Below the pieces are notes generated by a model, which made no database searches, was not told where the DNA came from, and was given only the letters and a program-made list of their open reading frames with translations. A stretch of 64,000 bases of DNA from Eledone cirrhosa. Its lineage: Eukaryota > Mollusca > Cephalopoda > Octopoda > Eledonidae. The stretch is taken from positions 13,479,586 to 13,543,585 of the forward strand of contig OZ024743.1 in NCBI GenBank assembly GCA_964016885.1, read 5' to 3'. Shown here piece by piece: positions 12,825-25,396 of the stretch (positions are counted from its first letter, which is position 1; each line of letters starts with the position of its first letter). The translations under genes were made by a program, and so were the position numbers.

Positions 12825-15767
12825 TTTCATTTTGATGGAATAGGTGCATTATTGGGACTCACTTTATCGAACACAGTTAAAGAAAAAGCGTATTCGACAG
12901 CGAGGTGTCCCGATCGGAGAACGTAGAGGGACACAATTTATTACTGTTAGGTTTTCTGTTCACCATTTTACTATCATTGTCATTTGATGGTGATGTATTA
13001 AGTGAGAGATATTCGATTGTATTGGTCAAGTATTTGACAGGTATTTTATTTTATCGATTATGGAAGATGGAAACCAGCTTTGACATCGTCGTCATATTAA
13101 CTCCAAAGATAAAGGGCTAAAAGGAAATGCAGATGTTTTAATGCTTCAATCATTTATTACCCTAAATATCTGAATTCATTTAACTTTATATAGAGTTTAG
13201 AGTTCCACAACATTAAAAGGATCATTTTTATGGGTTATATATGCACTGCAAATAATTAGAGTGACACACTTGTATATGTTCAATAGTTAATAACACATGC
13301 ATCATTAAAAATTTTACTTCATATAATCGCAAAAAAAGTAACTCTATAATTTGTTTCGCAGTATATATATAATATTGTAGATTTAGAATGATTTTATTTC
13401 ATTATTTATTTATTATTTATTTGTGTATTGGTTTATTGAAAGGAGACGCTCTCTACACATTTATTTAATGTTCTTCTGATATAAGCACATTTCCAAGCTT
13501 TCATTCTACTTCAATACTAGATATGTAATTTGTTGTGATTGTAAAAATTCCATCTTTACAAACTTTCATACTGCAATTGGATAGCGGCAGATGTTATTTT
13601 TATTCTTTACACCAAACTACCATAACATAAAAATAACATTAGTGCGGAGATCGTTCTCAAATATTAAGTGAGTTTTAGGTACAGGGAAATAAAATTCTAA
13701 GATAAGAATCTTATATTTTAGAAATAGTTTTATTGCTTTCAATTGCCTATCCCAAACATTGCTTTCCAATTATTTTCTATTATAATGTATGTAGGGAATA
13801 CTATATCAAAGACCAGAAAGTAGCACATACATCAAGTAAACCAAACCTTATTCTGCTTAGAATGCTGTAATGGTTCAGTGAAGTGAATTACATTTTTAGA
13901 ATAGAATATGTAAAGGATAGATTGATGTGTTATAAAGTAATTTTCGTTTACTATCATTTTCATATCGATTATTTAAAGAACTTTTTCAACAATCATATCA
14001 TATTATGATAAAGACGGGTGGAAGTTTTAGGTGAGACGTTAATCTGAATATCTTTTTTCGTTAAATTATTATTCCCTCGCCTACGTCTTAAGAAGGAAAA
14101 GTATTTAATGTTTTTTGTTAGATTGAATACACGCAATATTACAAGATCTTTGTGTGTCAAATGAAAGAAAATGATAGCAAATTGATTCATGTCTCTGTCT
14201 TTTGTAACATTTCTCTGTACAAATCTCTCTCGTGAGTACAATATCTTGAATTTAATAATTGTCGGACATAACAAAATAAACAGTGTTGCCAAACCGGAAG
14301 CAAAACTTCTATCATTTATGGCAATCAACCAAAATTCGTTTTGTTTCGGAAACGTCATAAAAAATATATAAAATAATAAAATGATTAAGATTATATTCAA
14401 TAAGATTATATTTTCTATATAATCAATTAATTATGAGTATAAAAAACATGTTATTTATTAAAATAATATTTAGGAGAAACTCATGTGGCCAATTGGATAA
14501 GCAGTTTGCTAGATAACCACGAGACACGTTACAGGTTTGTATCATGTTACCGTCATTAACGTGTTGGATAGGCAACATCAATGAACCGTTAAAAAAGTTC
14601 CTTGTGGTATCTAATTTCGTGCCGTTGGTCACGGAATTAAAATATTGCATGTTGTAAAATTGGCTTTTCGTCCCCACGGGATAGCTCGAATATATACCAG
14701 TCACTTACTGAGATCGATGAAGGCGATTACAATTTTCTTACAAATGCCTCGTCTTTGTGCTAATGTTATAAGCTATCGGATTAGGGACGCTGCGGTGCGT
14801 TAATGTCCAATACTTGTTGGACAATAATCTTTGAATTAACTTAAGTTTAGCTAGTTATCGCAGCATGGCATTCTCTGTTGAAAATTGTCGCGTATTCACG
14901 ATTGGCAGCAGAGATTAACTGGAAAAAGTGTTCATGAATGGAAAATGAAAATGTTCTTTTAAATTCTAATTGCTAAGTTAAGTCATTCAAATGCAGGGTT
15001 AAATCATTAAAATGCGTTCAATTGCTGTAACCTATCATTTCGATCTCTGTTTATCAAAAGACCACATTTGTTGGGAATATAAACGTATGTTGACACACTT
15101 ATTTATCCTAGTATATACATACAAAGATGCGATAGCCATGCGCACATTTATTAGTGATAACACTAAAGTAGCCTGATTCATAATAGAAGTATATATGAAA
15201 TCATGCTTATCTATCTTCTTTTACCGCTAATTGATGCTAGCCAGTCAAAACCGAACGCTATGCAAATGTACACCCCCACATATGTTTTCTACGCAAACAT
15301 ATAGAGACAAAACCTTGTTCTTGTCTCAGTACCGAGTAAGAAAACGTCACTAATAATGAAAAAAAAATTCTGAAATGGTAGCGCGAGGCTTTATCACGCG
15401 GCTACTGAGATATATGTGATATGATAAGAGCTTTATACGTCCGTAGCGGGACCTATATGTATCTATTATACATACACGTACCGCGTATGCTCCAATCTAC
15501 ATCTCTATTATACGCACATTTATTCATTTATAAAGCCGAGTTTCCAGATATGAACTTCCACATGATAATCTATTTTTCTATATGGGCAAAATTCTTAACC
15601 TCACGGATATCATTGCATTTATGAAGTATTTTTAGTCACTTTCTATGTTATTTATGCTTTTGTGGGCTTCTTCCTGTTACTGTTCCCTCTACAACCAAGC
15701 TGTCCTATCACGAGAATTCTAGTCATGACAAAGGTAAAGTATTATTTATTTGGGACGAACATATTTC

Positions 15768-15770
<3 letters not shown>
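12822..15770. other. Gene-free AT-rich stretch
   Basis: Long AT-rich segment without recognisable coding, SINE or palindrome structure. A weak tRNA-like string at about 14483-14555 is discussed among the rejected items. A 135-codon minus frame at 13993-14400 has no motif and no codon signature of a real gene. Confidence 0.5.

Positions 15771-15827
<57 letters not shown>
15771..15827. repeat. (AT)n microsatellite
   Basis: Abuts the distal end of repeat family B copy 2. Confidence 0.9.
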
Positions 15828-15829
<2 letters not shown>

Positions 15830-15831
15830 CA

Positions 15832-16787
15832 CATTGATGGGTGCATACATATTTGTACACAAGTATGCCATACGGCAGGGCCTAATGGATTCCACTTGCA
15901 GTACGTACACTCTGGACGCACACATGCCTTGTTGTTATGGCAATACTATACATAATTTCACCTATTTTGTTATTGATGTCATCGATGTTCTTTTGAGAGA
16001 ATCGTTTTTGCAAATCACTGAAAATATCGAATAATGTACGCCATTCTTACCAGTACCACAAACATACTGGTCCATCCACACACACGCAGACACGCACGCA
16101 CACACACATACACACACACACGCATGCACACGCGCACACTAACATACATACATCTATACACACATACACACAAACACACTGCTCCGTATAAGACAAGAGC
16201 TGAAAAATATGTTTGAAGATGTTAAAATACCCCCCCCCCCCCACGCACACACGTACACAACATTCCTACTGACCGATTCATTTCCATTATCACAACAATG
16301 AACCACTTTCCTACACACACACAGACATATTTGTCTTAATAGACGCCTGAACTGTTGACCTCTCAACATGACTGCAACTCAATCAAGCGGAAAAGGGCAC
16401 TCTTCGACAAACCTACATTTCGCGCTAAAATCAATTTAAACATTCACGTGACTTCTACCGACCAATCAAAATTGTTTTGACAACAAGAATTTTGCAACAC
16501 GAATTAGCGCGAAATTTATAGTGCTTATTCACGTGATATTCAACAACCAACCACATTTTAATAGCTTCCAAGCCACCTTGTTCACATAAAACAGGAAGAA
16601 TTTCCAAAACTGATCAGATTAGAGCTAAAATAACAAGCACTCTATCTCAAAATTAATTTTGAAAAGCATAAGAAATGCGCAACCGCTAAAAACTTAAAAC
16701 TAAAACGGAATACTGACTAATACTTATTACTAATTTATACTTATTCCTAATTGGGAAAAATTTGTCAGCATTTTCTTTTCCTTTTTA

Positions 16788-16792
<5 letters not shown>
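15832..16792 (-). repeat. Repeat family B, ~1 kb, inverted copy 2
   Basis: Reverse-orientation counterpart of 5066-6085, with the same order of blocks (CATACGGCAGGGCCTAATGG first, GACCAATCAAAATTGTTTTG in the middle, CATTTTCTTTTCC last). It differs by point changes and small indels, including a C10 run near 16230 and CA arrays in place of GT. It is bounded by (AT)n at both ends. Confidence 0.7.
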
Positions 16793-16978
<186 letters not shown>

Positions 16979-17017
16979 ATATGAGAGTGTTGAAGTGTGC
17001 TTGAGGCATGGTGGATT

Positions 17018-17615
17018 AATAAAATTAGTCGTTTAGGAAGTAATAGAATCAGATGTTAATGAGAGAGGTGTGAGAGGAATTGTAAAATGAGACGTATAGG
17101 GTGTAGAGGAACATAGGAAAGAGTGTAAAAATAATAACACGAGATAGGTCGTGTTAACACGACAAATGTCGAGGGAGTTCTTCGTTGTCAATTTCTTAAT
17201 TTCTTCTGAATTTAAGAAATTGACAACGAAGATACGTACGCACTGACACATAACCGTCCCACTACTCTAGTATAGAATAACTCGACCTTTGTCTGACCGC
17301 GCGCACGTGCGACCTACAGAGTAGTTCGGTTGTAGACACACGGTAGACAACAGAGGCCACGTGTTGTTCCTCTCCGACTAAAAACTTTTTCCCCTTGGAA
17401 AACCCTCAGTGATGGATGCGAAATCCGAAATATGGGGACAATTAAATCACTTCCAATGTAACTCTATCTCGTGTTATTATTTTTACACTCTTTCCTATGT
17501 TCCTCTACACCCTATACGTCTCATTCTACAATTCCTCTTACATCTCTCTCATTACCACCTGATTCTGTTACCCAGAGATTTAGCCATCTGCATTGTGGAG
17601 GCTTCCAAAACGACC

Positions 17616-17622
<7 letters not shown>
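17018..17622. repeat. Foldback repeat with long arms and an inner 20-bp hairpin
   Basis: Outer arms 17018-17147 and 17463-17622 are inverted copies sharing long exact blocks such as CTATCTCGTGTTATTATTTT and CCTATGTTCCTCTACACC. The right arm contains an extra ~20 bp near its end. Inside, 17180-17199 and 17212-17231 form a perfect hairpin (CTTCGTTGTCAATTTCTTAA against its complement). The spacer 17280-17400 is unusually GC-rich and holds two CACGTG motifs. (AT)n lies on both sides. Confidence 0.8.
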
Positions 17623-17667
<45 letters not shown>

Positions 17668-17756
17668 TCCCACAATACACATAACTCTCTCGCTCCCCTC
17701 TCTCTCTCTATATGTTCCTTTATCTATCCATCTATGTATGTATGTATGCATGTATG

Positions 17757-17841
<85 letters not shown>

Positions 17842-17842
17842 C
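17622..17842. repeat. (AT)n, (CT)-rich and (TATC)n array
   Basis: (AT)n to 17665, then CTCTCT and TATGTATG stretches, then a clean (TATC)n from 17757. The TATC array forms the 5' flank of the Tx1-like LINE. Confidence 0.9.
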
Positions 17843-18065
17843 TCTATCAGACGTGTGTAACTTCACGGAGAAGTTTCCGTTAATTTATGTAAGAAAAAAA
17901 CGTGAGTTTTTAGTTAAATTTTATATCATTGTGTAACTTGACCACCCGTCTGGACCTTCAGGTGGTGGGTCAACTCATTTTCGCCCCTACAAGGGCGGAA
18001 TATCCATTTAAAAAATGTTTCTCCATCGAATCTTGGAAAAAATATTGTAAAATTTTGATTACGTT

Positions 18066-19968
18066 ATGAACGTAGCGTCCAGCGATAATGGTGGTGGAGA
18101 GGCGGTAAGACTACAAAGCTCGCAGTCAACAACGTCTTCTTCACTAGATACTATAGAGATGGAAAGACAAAATGAAAATGTAAAAACGAATTCATATCCA
18201 AACAACACAAATGACACCAAACAAAAATAACAGCAACACCAATAATGATGATAAAAGCAACAATGATAACAACAACAAGGAAAACAATAAAGACAACACC
18301 AATAACACCAGCATCAAAGACAACAACAACACCAAGGAAAAGACGAATACTATCAACATCGGTGACAAAAAGAATAACAACAACAATAACAACAATAATG
18401 ACAACACCACCAATACGGATTCCACAAAGAAACCAAAATCTCCTTTGCAGAGAAAGTTCAAAAGAAGGAAGAATTGATATATCTCGACATAACAAATGCT
18501 GAACAACTTTTAAAGGACGCTAAGAGATATGTCACTTTCGAAAAAAATGGTCCTTTCAGCATCAATTCTCCAGTAGAAATTCGCAAGGAAACTGCTCTCA
18601 AAACGATAGTTTTTAGGATAGTTTCCAATTCTACCCGGAAACCAGTCCAATTGTGACAGAAAGAAATTGAACTGGTTTTCAAAAATTCAATGAATGATAT
18701 TGCATTCATTCAAAGAAGCAAACGTTTTGGGAGTATTTCGGTACTCATGAAGGATCAATTGACGGCTCAAAATTACTCTGTGTCGCCAATTGTATCCAAC
18801 CTGCACACCTGTTTCCCTACATACACGGGGAAAAGGACACAAAAGATCAGAATCACGAGTGTCACACCAAAGGTGAACATATGGTGGATACTGTGCAGCT
18901 TCATCAATTTTGATAAAGACAGAATACTGTCAGTAGGAAAGTCCCCCAGAGATGTATTCAATGGGACTAGCATTGAAGTTCTGGTGCAAATGAGCCCAGA
19001 GCGAATAGCTATGATCCCACAGCGTGTACTCCTGTACGGACTCACCTACATAAACTTTTCGGTTGAGGGTAGGCGGCCTTCATGTTATCATTGCTTTAGC
19101 AGGGGTCACCTGAGGGCTTCCTGTCCTAAATTAATGAACCCCAAAAAGGCTCTTCTGCCGACACCCATCAAAACAACACAACCACCAACACCACCACAAC
19201 AACAACAACACCAACACACAAAAATAACCACAACAAACACAGTCCCACCCAACCCCACTCCACCCAAAACCACTGCAAAATCACATACAGACACAACAGC
19301 TCCCCAAGACATACCCCTCCCCAATCACACAGACGATACAACAGATGAGGCTATCTCGCCATCACCCAGTGAAGACGAGGGAGAACCCCATCGCTCGAAA
19401 AGAAAGAAAAGACATCACAAAAGCAAAAAAACCAGCAAACACTACCACAAACATACAACCACCAACACAAACAACAAAAACATCACAAACCAAACTCCCA
19501 CCTCCTGAAAACAAAATACCTACAACAAAACGAAAGCACACACAAGAACTACAGACAAAAACAAACACAAAACAAGAAAATTACACTTACACTTACATAA
19601 ACACTGAAAACAAAACACTAATGGAGACCATCACGAACGACCCTTCAGTGAAAATCGAAGGGAAAACTTTCGCCCACTCTATTAAAAATAGCAAAAAACT
19701 GAACCTAAAACTGATTAGGGTCCCTATACAAACTTATAGGTCCCTAAAAGAAACATTTGAGAAGGATGTGGGGAATTCCTGCGTGAAACCACTCAACCGC
19801 GTCCTTCTCAAATGCCTCCCCACCCCAGTCACCCCCATCCCACCAGACCCCACCCCACCAAACATCTGCGTCCCCACCCCGCCGGAAACCACCACCCATC
19901 CAGACAACCCCTCCAACACCCCCATGGAAATCGTGCGGCCTGGTCCCCAGGAGACGAAGGGTGAGTGA
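18066..19968 (+). pseudogene. LINE ORF1: CCHC zinc-knuckle RNA-binding protein
   Basis: The probable start is the ATG at 18066, giving an acidic/Ser-rich N-terminus and then an Asn/Thr/Lys-rich low-complexity region in which the frame is lost (stop at about 18229; frame 1 continues 18211-18477). Frame 0 resumes at 18474 and has a TGA at 18654-18656 and continues to 19508. Its central domain (YVTFEKNGPFSI ... ITSVTPKVNIWW) is followed by the knuckle CYHCFSRGHLRASC (CX2CX4HX4C) at about 19083-19124. A Pro/Thr-rich linker then shifts frame again near 19500, and the last piece (to 19968) includes a LKLIRVPIQTYRSL segment. ORF1 proteins of this kind coat the LINE RNA. At least three lesions. Confidence 0.75.
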
Positions 19969-20001
19969 TCTCTTTTCCTCTTTTAACTTTTCAGCACCAA
20001 C

Positions 20002-23000
20002 ATGGCCAATATAAGAGTTGGATGTGTGAACGTACGCGGCCTGGGGATGCCCTGGAAACAGGGCAAACTCTTAAACGACCTCAAGTCGCACAGTATGGAT
20101 GTGGTAGCCATTTGCGAGTCCAGGATCCACGGCGAGCGACAGCTGACCCCCATCTTCGATGACTTTGAGATCTACGCATCTCTCTGTCAACCGGGGGGTG
20201 GGGGCGGAGTTGCCGTTTTGCTGCGGAAACACCTGGGCCTCGTAACACAGACGGTACATCTGGACCCGGAGGGTCGACTGGTGGTCCTAGACGTTGACGG
20301 TAGTGAAGGTGGAGCCTTGAGGATGGTGGCCGCATATGCCCCATCCGGGACACCGCGGCCAGACTTCTTCCAACGTCTAGAGACTTTTCTGGGAACGTCC
20401 GGCTCCTTGCTTTTAGTAGGGGACTGGAATGGTGGTACTCTCTCAAGAGGGCAGTTAGATTAGACTCGATAGTTTTTAGTAAAGAATTAGCGTTAGATAG
20501 AAATAGAACCGAGAAGGAACTGGTAGATAAAGTAGAAGAGGCAATTAGAAGTGGCAACGTAGCCAGCGTGCTAGCAACGAGAACGGCCTTGGACCAGTTC
20601 TTCGACGCAAAGCACGAGGGCTGCGTTGTCAGAAGCAAAATACGTGCTCTGGGAAACGAGGGAGCCAAAGCTGTTAGCTGGGCCCGAGTGACGGAGGCAA
20701 AAAGTGGCAACAAGTCTACGATTCGGTCTTTGAAAGACCAAAACGGACGCGTTATACGTGAGCCGAAGCAGATGTGTGCGGCTTTTCAGCGGCACTTTGC
20801 TCGGCTGTTCGGGGGGGGGGGGCGAGAGGCTATGGATTTCGGTCCATACCTCGACGGCCTACCGCGACTCTCGGACAGCGAGGCAAAGTTCTGCGAAAAG
20901 CCGATTTCAGCCACTGAGCCAATGCGGCAAACGCAAATCTCCAGGTCTCGACGGTCTACCCTACGAAATTTACGTAGCAATGCCGGACTTATTCTCCGGT
21001 CTCCTGGAAGCGGCCTACTGCAACTGGCAACAGAACGGAAGAATTCCCAGTTCTGTAACCGGGGGCGTGGTCACACTAATCAGGAAGGACGAGAATAAGG
21101 GAGATGACATAGGCAACTTCCGGCCCATAACTCTTCTAAACACAGAGTTACAGATTTTGGCCAAGGTGTTGGCAAAGAGGCTGGCGCTTGTCGTCGAGAA
21201 CCTGGTGGGAGAAGCGCAGACATGCGCAATCCCGACCAGGTCCATACACGACAACCTCCACCTCATGCGATACATCATAGAGAGGGTATGGTGTAAACCC
21301 GGCTTCGGTGGGGCCCTGATCAACTTGGATCAGTCTATGGCTTTCGATAGGGTTGACCATCGTTACCTGGATGCGGTGTTCGAGGCGGCAGGCTTCGGAC
21401 CCGTGTTCAGGGGCTGGATTGCTGCAATGAACAACAGCAACATCTGCTCAAGTGTCAAGGTGAACGGCTACCTCTCGGAGCCGATCCATATTACGCAATC
21501 CATTCGACAGGGATGCCCTCTCTCTTCCCTTCTGTACGTACTGACTCTCGAGCCACTACTGCGGAAGCTTGAGCTATTGCAGGCCATCCCTCTGGAACCG
21601 TGACTGCGGAAAGCGGCGTCGGCCTACGCCGACGACGTGATAGTAATGGTGTCGAGCGCCTCGCAAATCGAGGAAGTCGGCACCTTACTGAAGGAATACG
21701 AAAGTCTCACAGGAGCGAAGCTGAACCGGGACAAGTCCATCGGTTTGCAACTCGGATCGTGGAGAGGCAAACCGATGTCTTCCGATGGCGTCGTCGGACG
21801 CTGGACGGAAGGACCGGTAAAGCTGCTCGGGGTCTGGTTTGGTCCGGACCTCCAGGTGGAGAATAACTGGAACGAAGTGACGGCCAAGGTGTTTGCACTC
21901 ACCCAGAAGTGGGCCGAGTGCAAACTATCCTTGAAAGGTCGAGCGGAGGTGGCGAACACTTTTATAGCGTCCGCCATCTACTACCGCTTGACTGTCGTGC
22001 CTTGTCCAGCCAAAACGCTCGCCAAAATGGAGCGCGCGCTCTTCCGATTCCTTTAGAAGAGGCGGGCTCCTTTGGTGAGAAGATCCATCTGCTGCCAACA
22101 CCCTTCTAACGGAGGGCTGGGGATGCCGTGGTTGACGATGCGCAAACACGCGCTCAGGCTCCGGCATCTCTACGTATTCCTCACCGGACAACCGGTGTGG
22201 GCCCCGTTTGTGAGGCGAGCCTTCCCACGACTCGTCTAGCTGACCGAGCTGCAGTCCTGGGTCAAGCAAAGACCGAGGAAAATGGGCGACTGGCACATCG
22301 AATGTGCTCAGGCGCTCACAGCCCTCTGGCAGGAGGACCCGGCGATCAGTGGAGACTCCATTTCGTCATTCTATAGAGGGTTGGTCCGCAGCAAGTGCGA
22401 CGACGCGCTCGGTGAAACTCTAGGCGTAGAGGAAGATGAACTAGCCAGTCTGTTCGGTAGGACCTTCCGTCCGGGACCGATGGACAACTTCCAAAAGTCC
22501 CTGGCCTGGCAGTGCTACCGAGGAGCTCTTCCAGTTCGAGACAAGCTCTACAGACATGGGCGCCCGGACAGGGACCCTGCAAAAAAGATCTGTCCGAGGT
22601 GCGTGCGAGACGAAGAAACCGTCGCGCACGCATTCATACACTGCCCGGGCGTCACTGACCTGTGGGTCTATGTAGAACGACTATTGTCGCGGGTGGGACC
22701 AATCCGGTTGACCACCGAGTCCATTGTCATGATCAAACCGCCACCCTCCTTCAAAAACGAAGGAGAGGCGGTTTTCCTTTGTGTGATAGCTATGGCGAAA
22801 GAGGTTGTATGGTGGACAAGGTTGAAAGGGCTGAGGTCAGACACCTTTCTCTCCGGCCAACAACTGATTCTTTTTTTCAAATACCACTTTGGAAGAAGAA
22901 TCAGGATGGAGAGAGAGGTGCTGTACCCCAGCAAGTTTTATGAAAGGTGGGTGAAAGTGGCGAGAATGGCCCGAGTGAATGGGCCTTCTCTCTATATCAG

Positions 23001-23007
23001 CCTGTAG
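20002..23007 (+). pseudogene. LINE ORF2: APE endonuclease, reverse transcriptase, C-terminal zinc motif
   Basis: The ATG at 20002 is 33 bp after the ORF1 stop. The endonuclease begins normally (VGCVNVRGLG, ICESRIHG, VAAYAPSG, GDWN). It then breaks off at about 20433: the next recognisable frame is already the linker helix before the RT (WYSLKRAVRLDS, frame 0), so the C-terminal endonuclease motifs are deleted. A second shift near 20915-20930 returns to frame 1 for the RT: SPGLDGLPYE, NFRPITLLN, motif A ALINLDQSMAFDRVDH, motif B SIRQGCPLSSLLY, and the catalytic YADD at 21625-21636. In-frame stops lie at 21601, about 22054 and about 22239. The C-terminus has CPRC...H....C at about 22591-22650, typical of Tx1/L1 ORF2. 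Ends at TAG 23005-23007. Confidence 0.85.
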
Positions 23008-23235
23008 GTTGAGGAAAAGGAGGAGGAGAGGAAAGGAGTACAAGCTCTTCGTACTCCTGGAGATGAGTGTTGCACATTTTTTTCGGGGGTATGTGTTACC
23101 CATATAAACTGTCTCCCTCTATTGGGGAAAATCGACTAACTTTTTAAATTCCATTTGTGATAACATTTTACACGTTTTTATTGTATGTAAACTTCCCCCT
23201 TTGTATTTGTCCCCTTCTTTTGTGCCCCTGTGTCT

Positions 23236-23286
23236 AATAAAGAAATATATCTATCTATCTATCTAACTATCTATCTATCTATATAC
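23236..23286. repeat. (TATC)n at the LINE 3' end
   Basis: AATAAAG at the LINE end passes directly into TATC units, with one AACT interruption. It may be the original target array or a templated tail. Confidence 0.8.
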
Positions 23287-23850
23287 GTATATATATTTTA
23301 TCCCATTTTCAATTTTCATCATGATGCAGGGAAATTTGAATTTTCTAGAATGCTTACATACCTACATATTACATGTGTATATATTTATATACACATTGGT
23401 GCACTACCAGTTACACACTATGTATTTATACAGATATAATTTTATCGTACAATTGGACTGCTAGCGCACTACTTAATTTATATATATTATAATCGGTAAA
23501 GATTGTAGTCCGAATCGTTGCAACAAAATAAACTACACACCAACACACACTTAGACGCGCACATGCAAGTAGACACAAACAGACATACACACACACATAT
23601 ATCAATATGTATTTCACTACGGTTGAATAGCAATTATAGTAGGGCTATACAAGTATTGTGTATGACTCCTTAAATATATTATGGCAGCTACGTTTCTTCC
23701 TAGTTGTGACATTGTTTCTGATACGTATTTTATACATTTACCATAGAGTTTTTTTGGTTTTTAAATATAAATACGTTATTTGTGTTATTGATACACGTAG
23801 TAATAATTTATTATGATCATTGAGTTGCAGAATTTAAGGAGTAGGCACTT
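23287..23850. other. Gene-free AT-rich stretch
   Basis: Nothing recognised apart from short CA runs. Confidence 0.5.
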
Positions 23851-23854
23851 CGGC

Positions 23855-24020
23855 TCAGGGACATAAATTTGTGAGTTCGATTCACTGACCAGACAGCATG
23901 TTGTGTCCTAAAGTAAGATGAACTTTTACACGTTGCTTCAGTTCAATCAGTGGCAAAACTAGTTGTGCCTGTAATTCAACAGGTCAGTTCCTCACGCTGA
24001 GAAATATGTTAAGAGGTACG
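23855..24020 (+). mobile_element. Degraded tRNA-type SINE, second family
   Basis: Contains a GTGAGTTCGATTCACTGACC box-B region, then CATGTTGTGTCCT and ACACGTTGCTTCAGTTCA in the order expected for the same SINE type as 9705-9950. Diverged copy. Confidence 0.5.
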
Positions 24021-24910
24021 TGTTTGTTTACTAGTATTATAACAGGAGTATGATTATTGCAATGATTGTTGTGTAGTTTAGCCAAAGTTCAATTTTCATT
24101 TTATATATAAGTATTATATATTTCCTTTTGTTTTAAGATTACATGTGATATGAGAGAAATTGGCTGTTATTTCTTGCAGCCCCGTATAGACTTTTATCTT
24201 ATGTTTTTACCATGTTGATGAAGTAGCAGTATTGTAAATCGTTATAGTAGTAATAGTTATAGAAAAGTAAATATCATTTTTGTTGTATGTCGTTAGTGTT
24301 CTTGTTGATGACTATGAATATGATAATGGGGAATGCAATCATGATAAAGATTATGTTGAGATGACAATTTGTAAGACTGAGAATAATCGTTCAAAGTTAA
24401 TAGAAATAAAAAGAAAAAAAAGAAGAGGAAAATGATGTGGATTCGTGTTTTGAAAGAATCCTCTCCAAAGAGAAAATCTAAATCAATATTTTTCTAGTCA
24501 GAATCTGACTTAGTATATATTTCACACAATATAGATAGAACTACAATCCAATTGATAGCACCGTAAGCAGCTGTTACAAAAATTCAATTAGAATTCAGTC
24601 ATGAACAGACTATCGTGCAAACTGGTTAAACATAAAAACAAAATAAATAAAATGAATGCAGAAATATAAAAGAAGACCTAAATAATTTCTTTAAAAAAAA
24701 ATTGTATTTTATTTACTTCGTCTATTTACTTGTGTAATATGCAAATCTCTTTTGTGTCATATTAATGAAGACGGCCAAATGAAAATGACGTGTGTCTTAA
24801 TCAACATAGTTGGGTTTTGATAAAAATTCAAGAAAGATAAAACCAAACAGAACAAACTAAGCAAGAATTAAAAAATAACTTAGAAACCGATTTCTTTATT
24901 CCCTGCCGTG
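24021..24910. other. Gene-free AT-rich stretch
   Basis: No homology or structure recognised. Confidence 0.5.
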
Positions 24911-24912
24911 CA

Positions 24913-24914
<2 letters not shown>

Positions 24915-24952
<38 letters not shown>

Positions 24953-24957
24953 GTATA

Positions 24958-24988
<31 letters not shown>

Positions 24989-25077
24989 ATATACATATAT
25001 ATATATACATACATATATGTGTGTGTATATTTCTGTTTAACTCCTACATACATACACTCATACATAACAAACATACA

Positions 25078-25109
<32 letters not shown>
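24915..25109. repeat. (CA)n / (AT)n compound array
   Basis: CA array to 24948, then AT with ACAT interruptions. Confidence 0.9.
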
Positions 25110-25180
25110 GATGAAATCGAAAATGCAACTGGAGTCTTATTTAAAAAAAAATAAGACTCCAGTGCATTTTCGATTTCATC
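25110..25180. repeat. Hairpin, 33-bp arms
   Basis: 25110-25142 pairs with 25148-25180 (GATGAAATCGAAAATG ... CATTTTCGATTTCATC) with one single-base bulge. It is sandwiched between microsatellites; (AT)n follows at 25258-25338. Confidence 0.8.
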
Positions 25181-25249
25181 TTTTTTTCTTTATACTTTCA
25201 CTCGTGTAGGATACCTCGGTTATTTTTTATTTTGTAAAAAAAACCTCAC

Positions 25250-25257
<8 letters not shown>

Positions 25258-25338
<81 letters not shown>
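25258..25338. repeat. (AT)n microsatellite
   Basis: About 40 AT units. Confidence 0.9.
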
Positions 25339-25340
<2 letters not shown>

Positions 25341-25396
25341 TAAGTTATTCCGGGTTGACTCGTAGGTAACTACAGTAAGTAAGGTACTATTAATAT

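Larger units (their letters stand above)
17843..23249 (+). mobile_element. Tx1/L1-like non-LTR retrotransposon, near full length
   Basis: Two-ORF LINE of about 5.4 kb. It comprises a ~220-bp 5' UTR, ORF1 (18066-19968) with a CCHC knuckle, ORF2 (20002-23007) with APE endonuclease, RT and C-terminal Cys-His motif, and a ~240-bp 3' UTR ending in AATAAAG followed by (TATC)n. ORF2 reads closely like the protein family usually labelled transposon TX1, judging from phrases such as GNFRPITLLNTE, AKVLAKRLALVVENLVG and VKLLGVWFGPDLQVENNW. It is GC-richer than its surroundings. (TATC)n lies at both the 5' and the 3' boundary. Several Tx1-clade elements are known to be target-specific, so microsatellite-directed insertion is plausible. 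The copy is inactive. Confidence 0.85.

Noticed and set aside
13993..14400. 135-codon minus-strand frame with hydrophobic N-terminus
   Set aside because: No recognisable domain, AT-driven codon content, no related copy in the window; not distinguishable from chance.
14483..14560. tRNA-like string with GTGGCCAATTGGATAAGC and a GGTTTGTATC box-B-like motif
   Set aside because: The acceptor and anticodon arms do not pair convincingly; at best a decayed tRNA or SINE head.
18151..18506. Hydrophobic Val/Leu-rich minus frames that look like membrane proteins
   Set aside because: Antisense reading of the Asn/Thr/Lys-rich low-complexity part of LINE ORF1.
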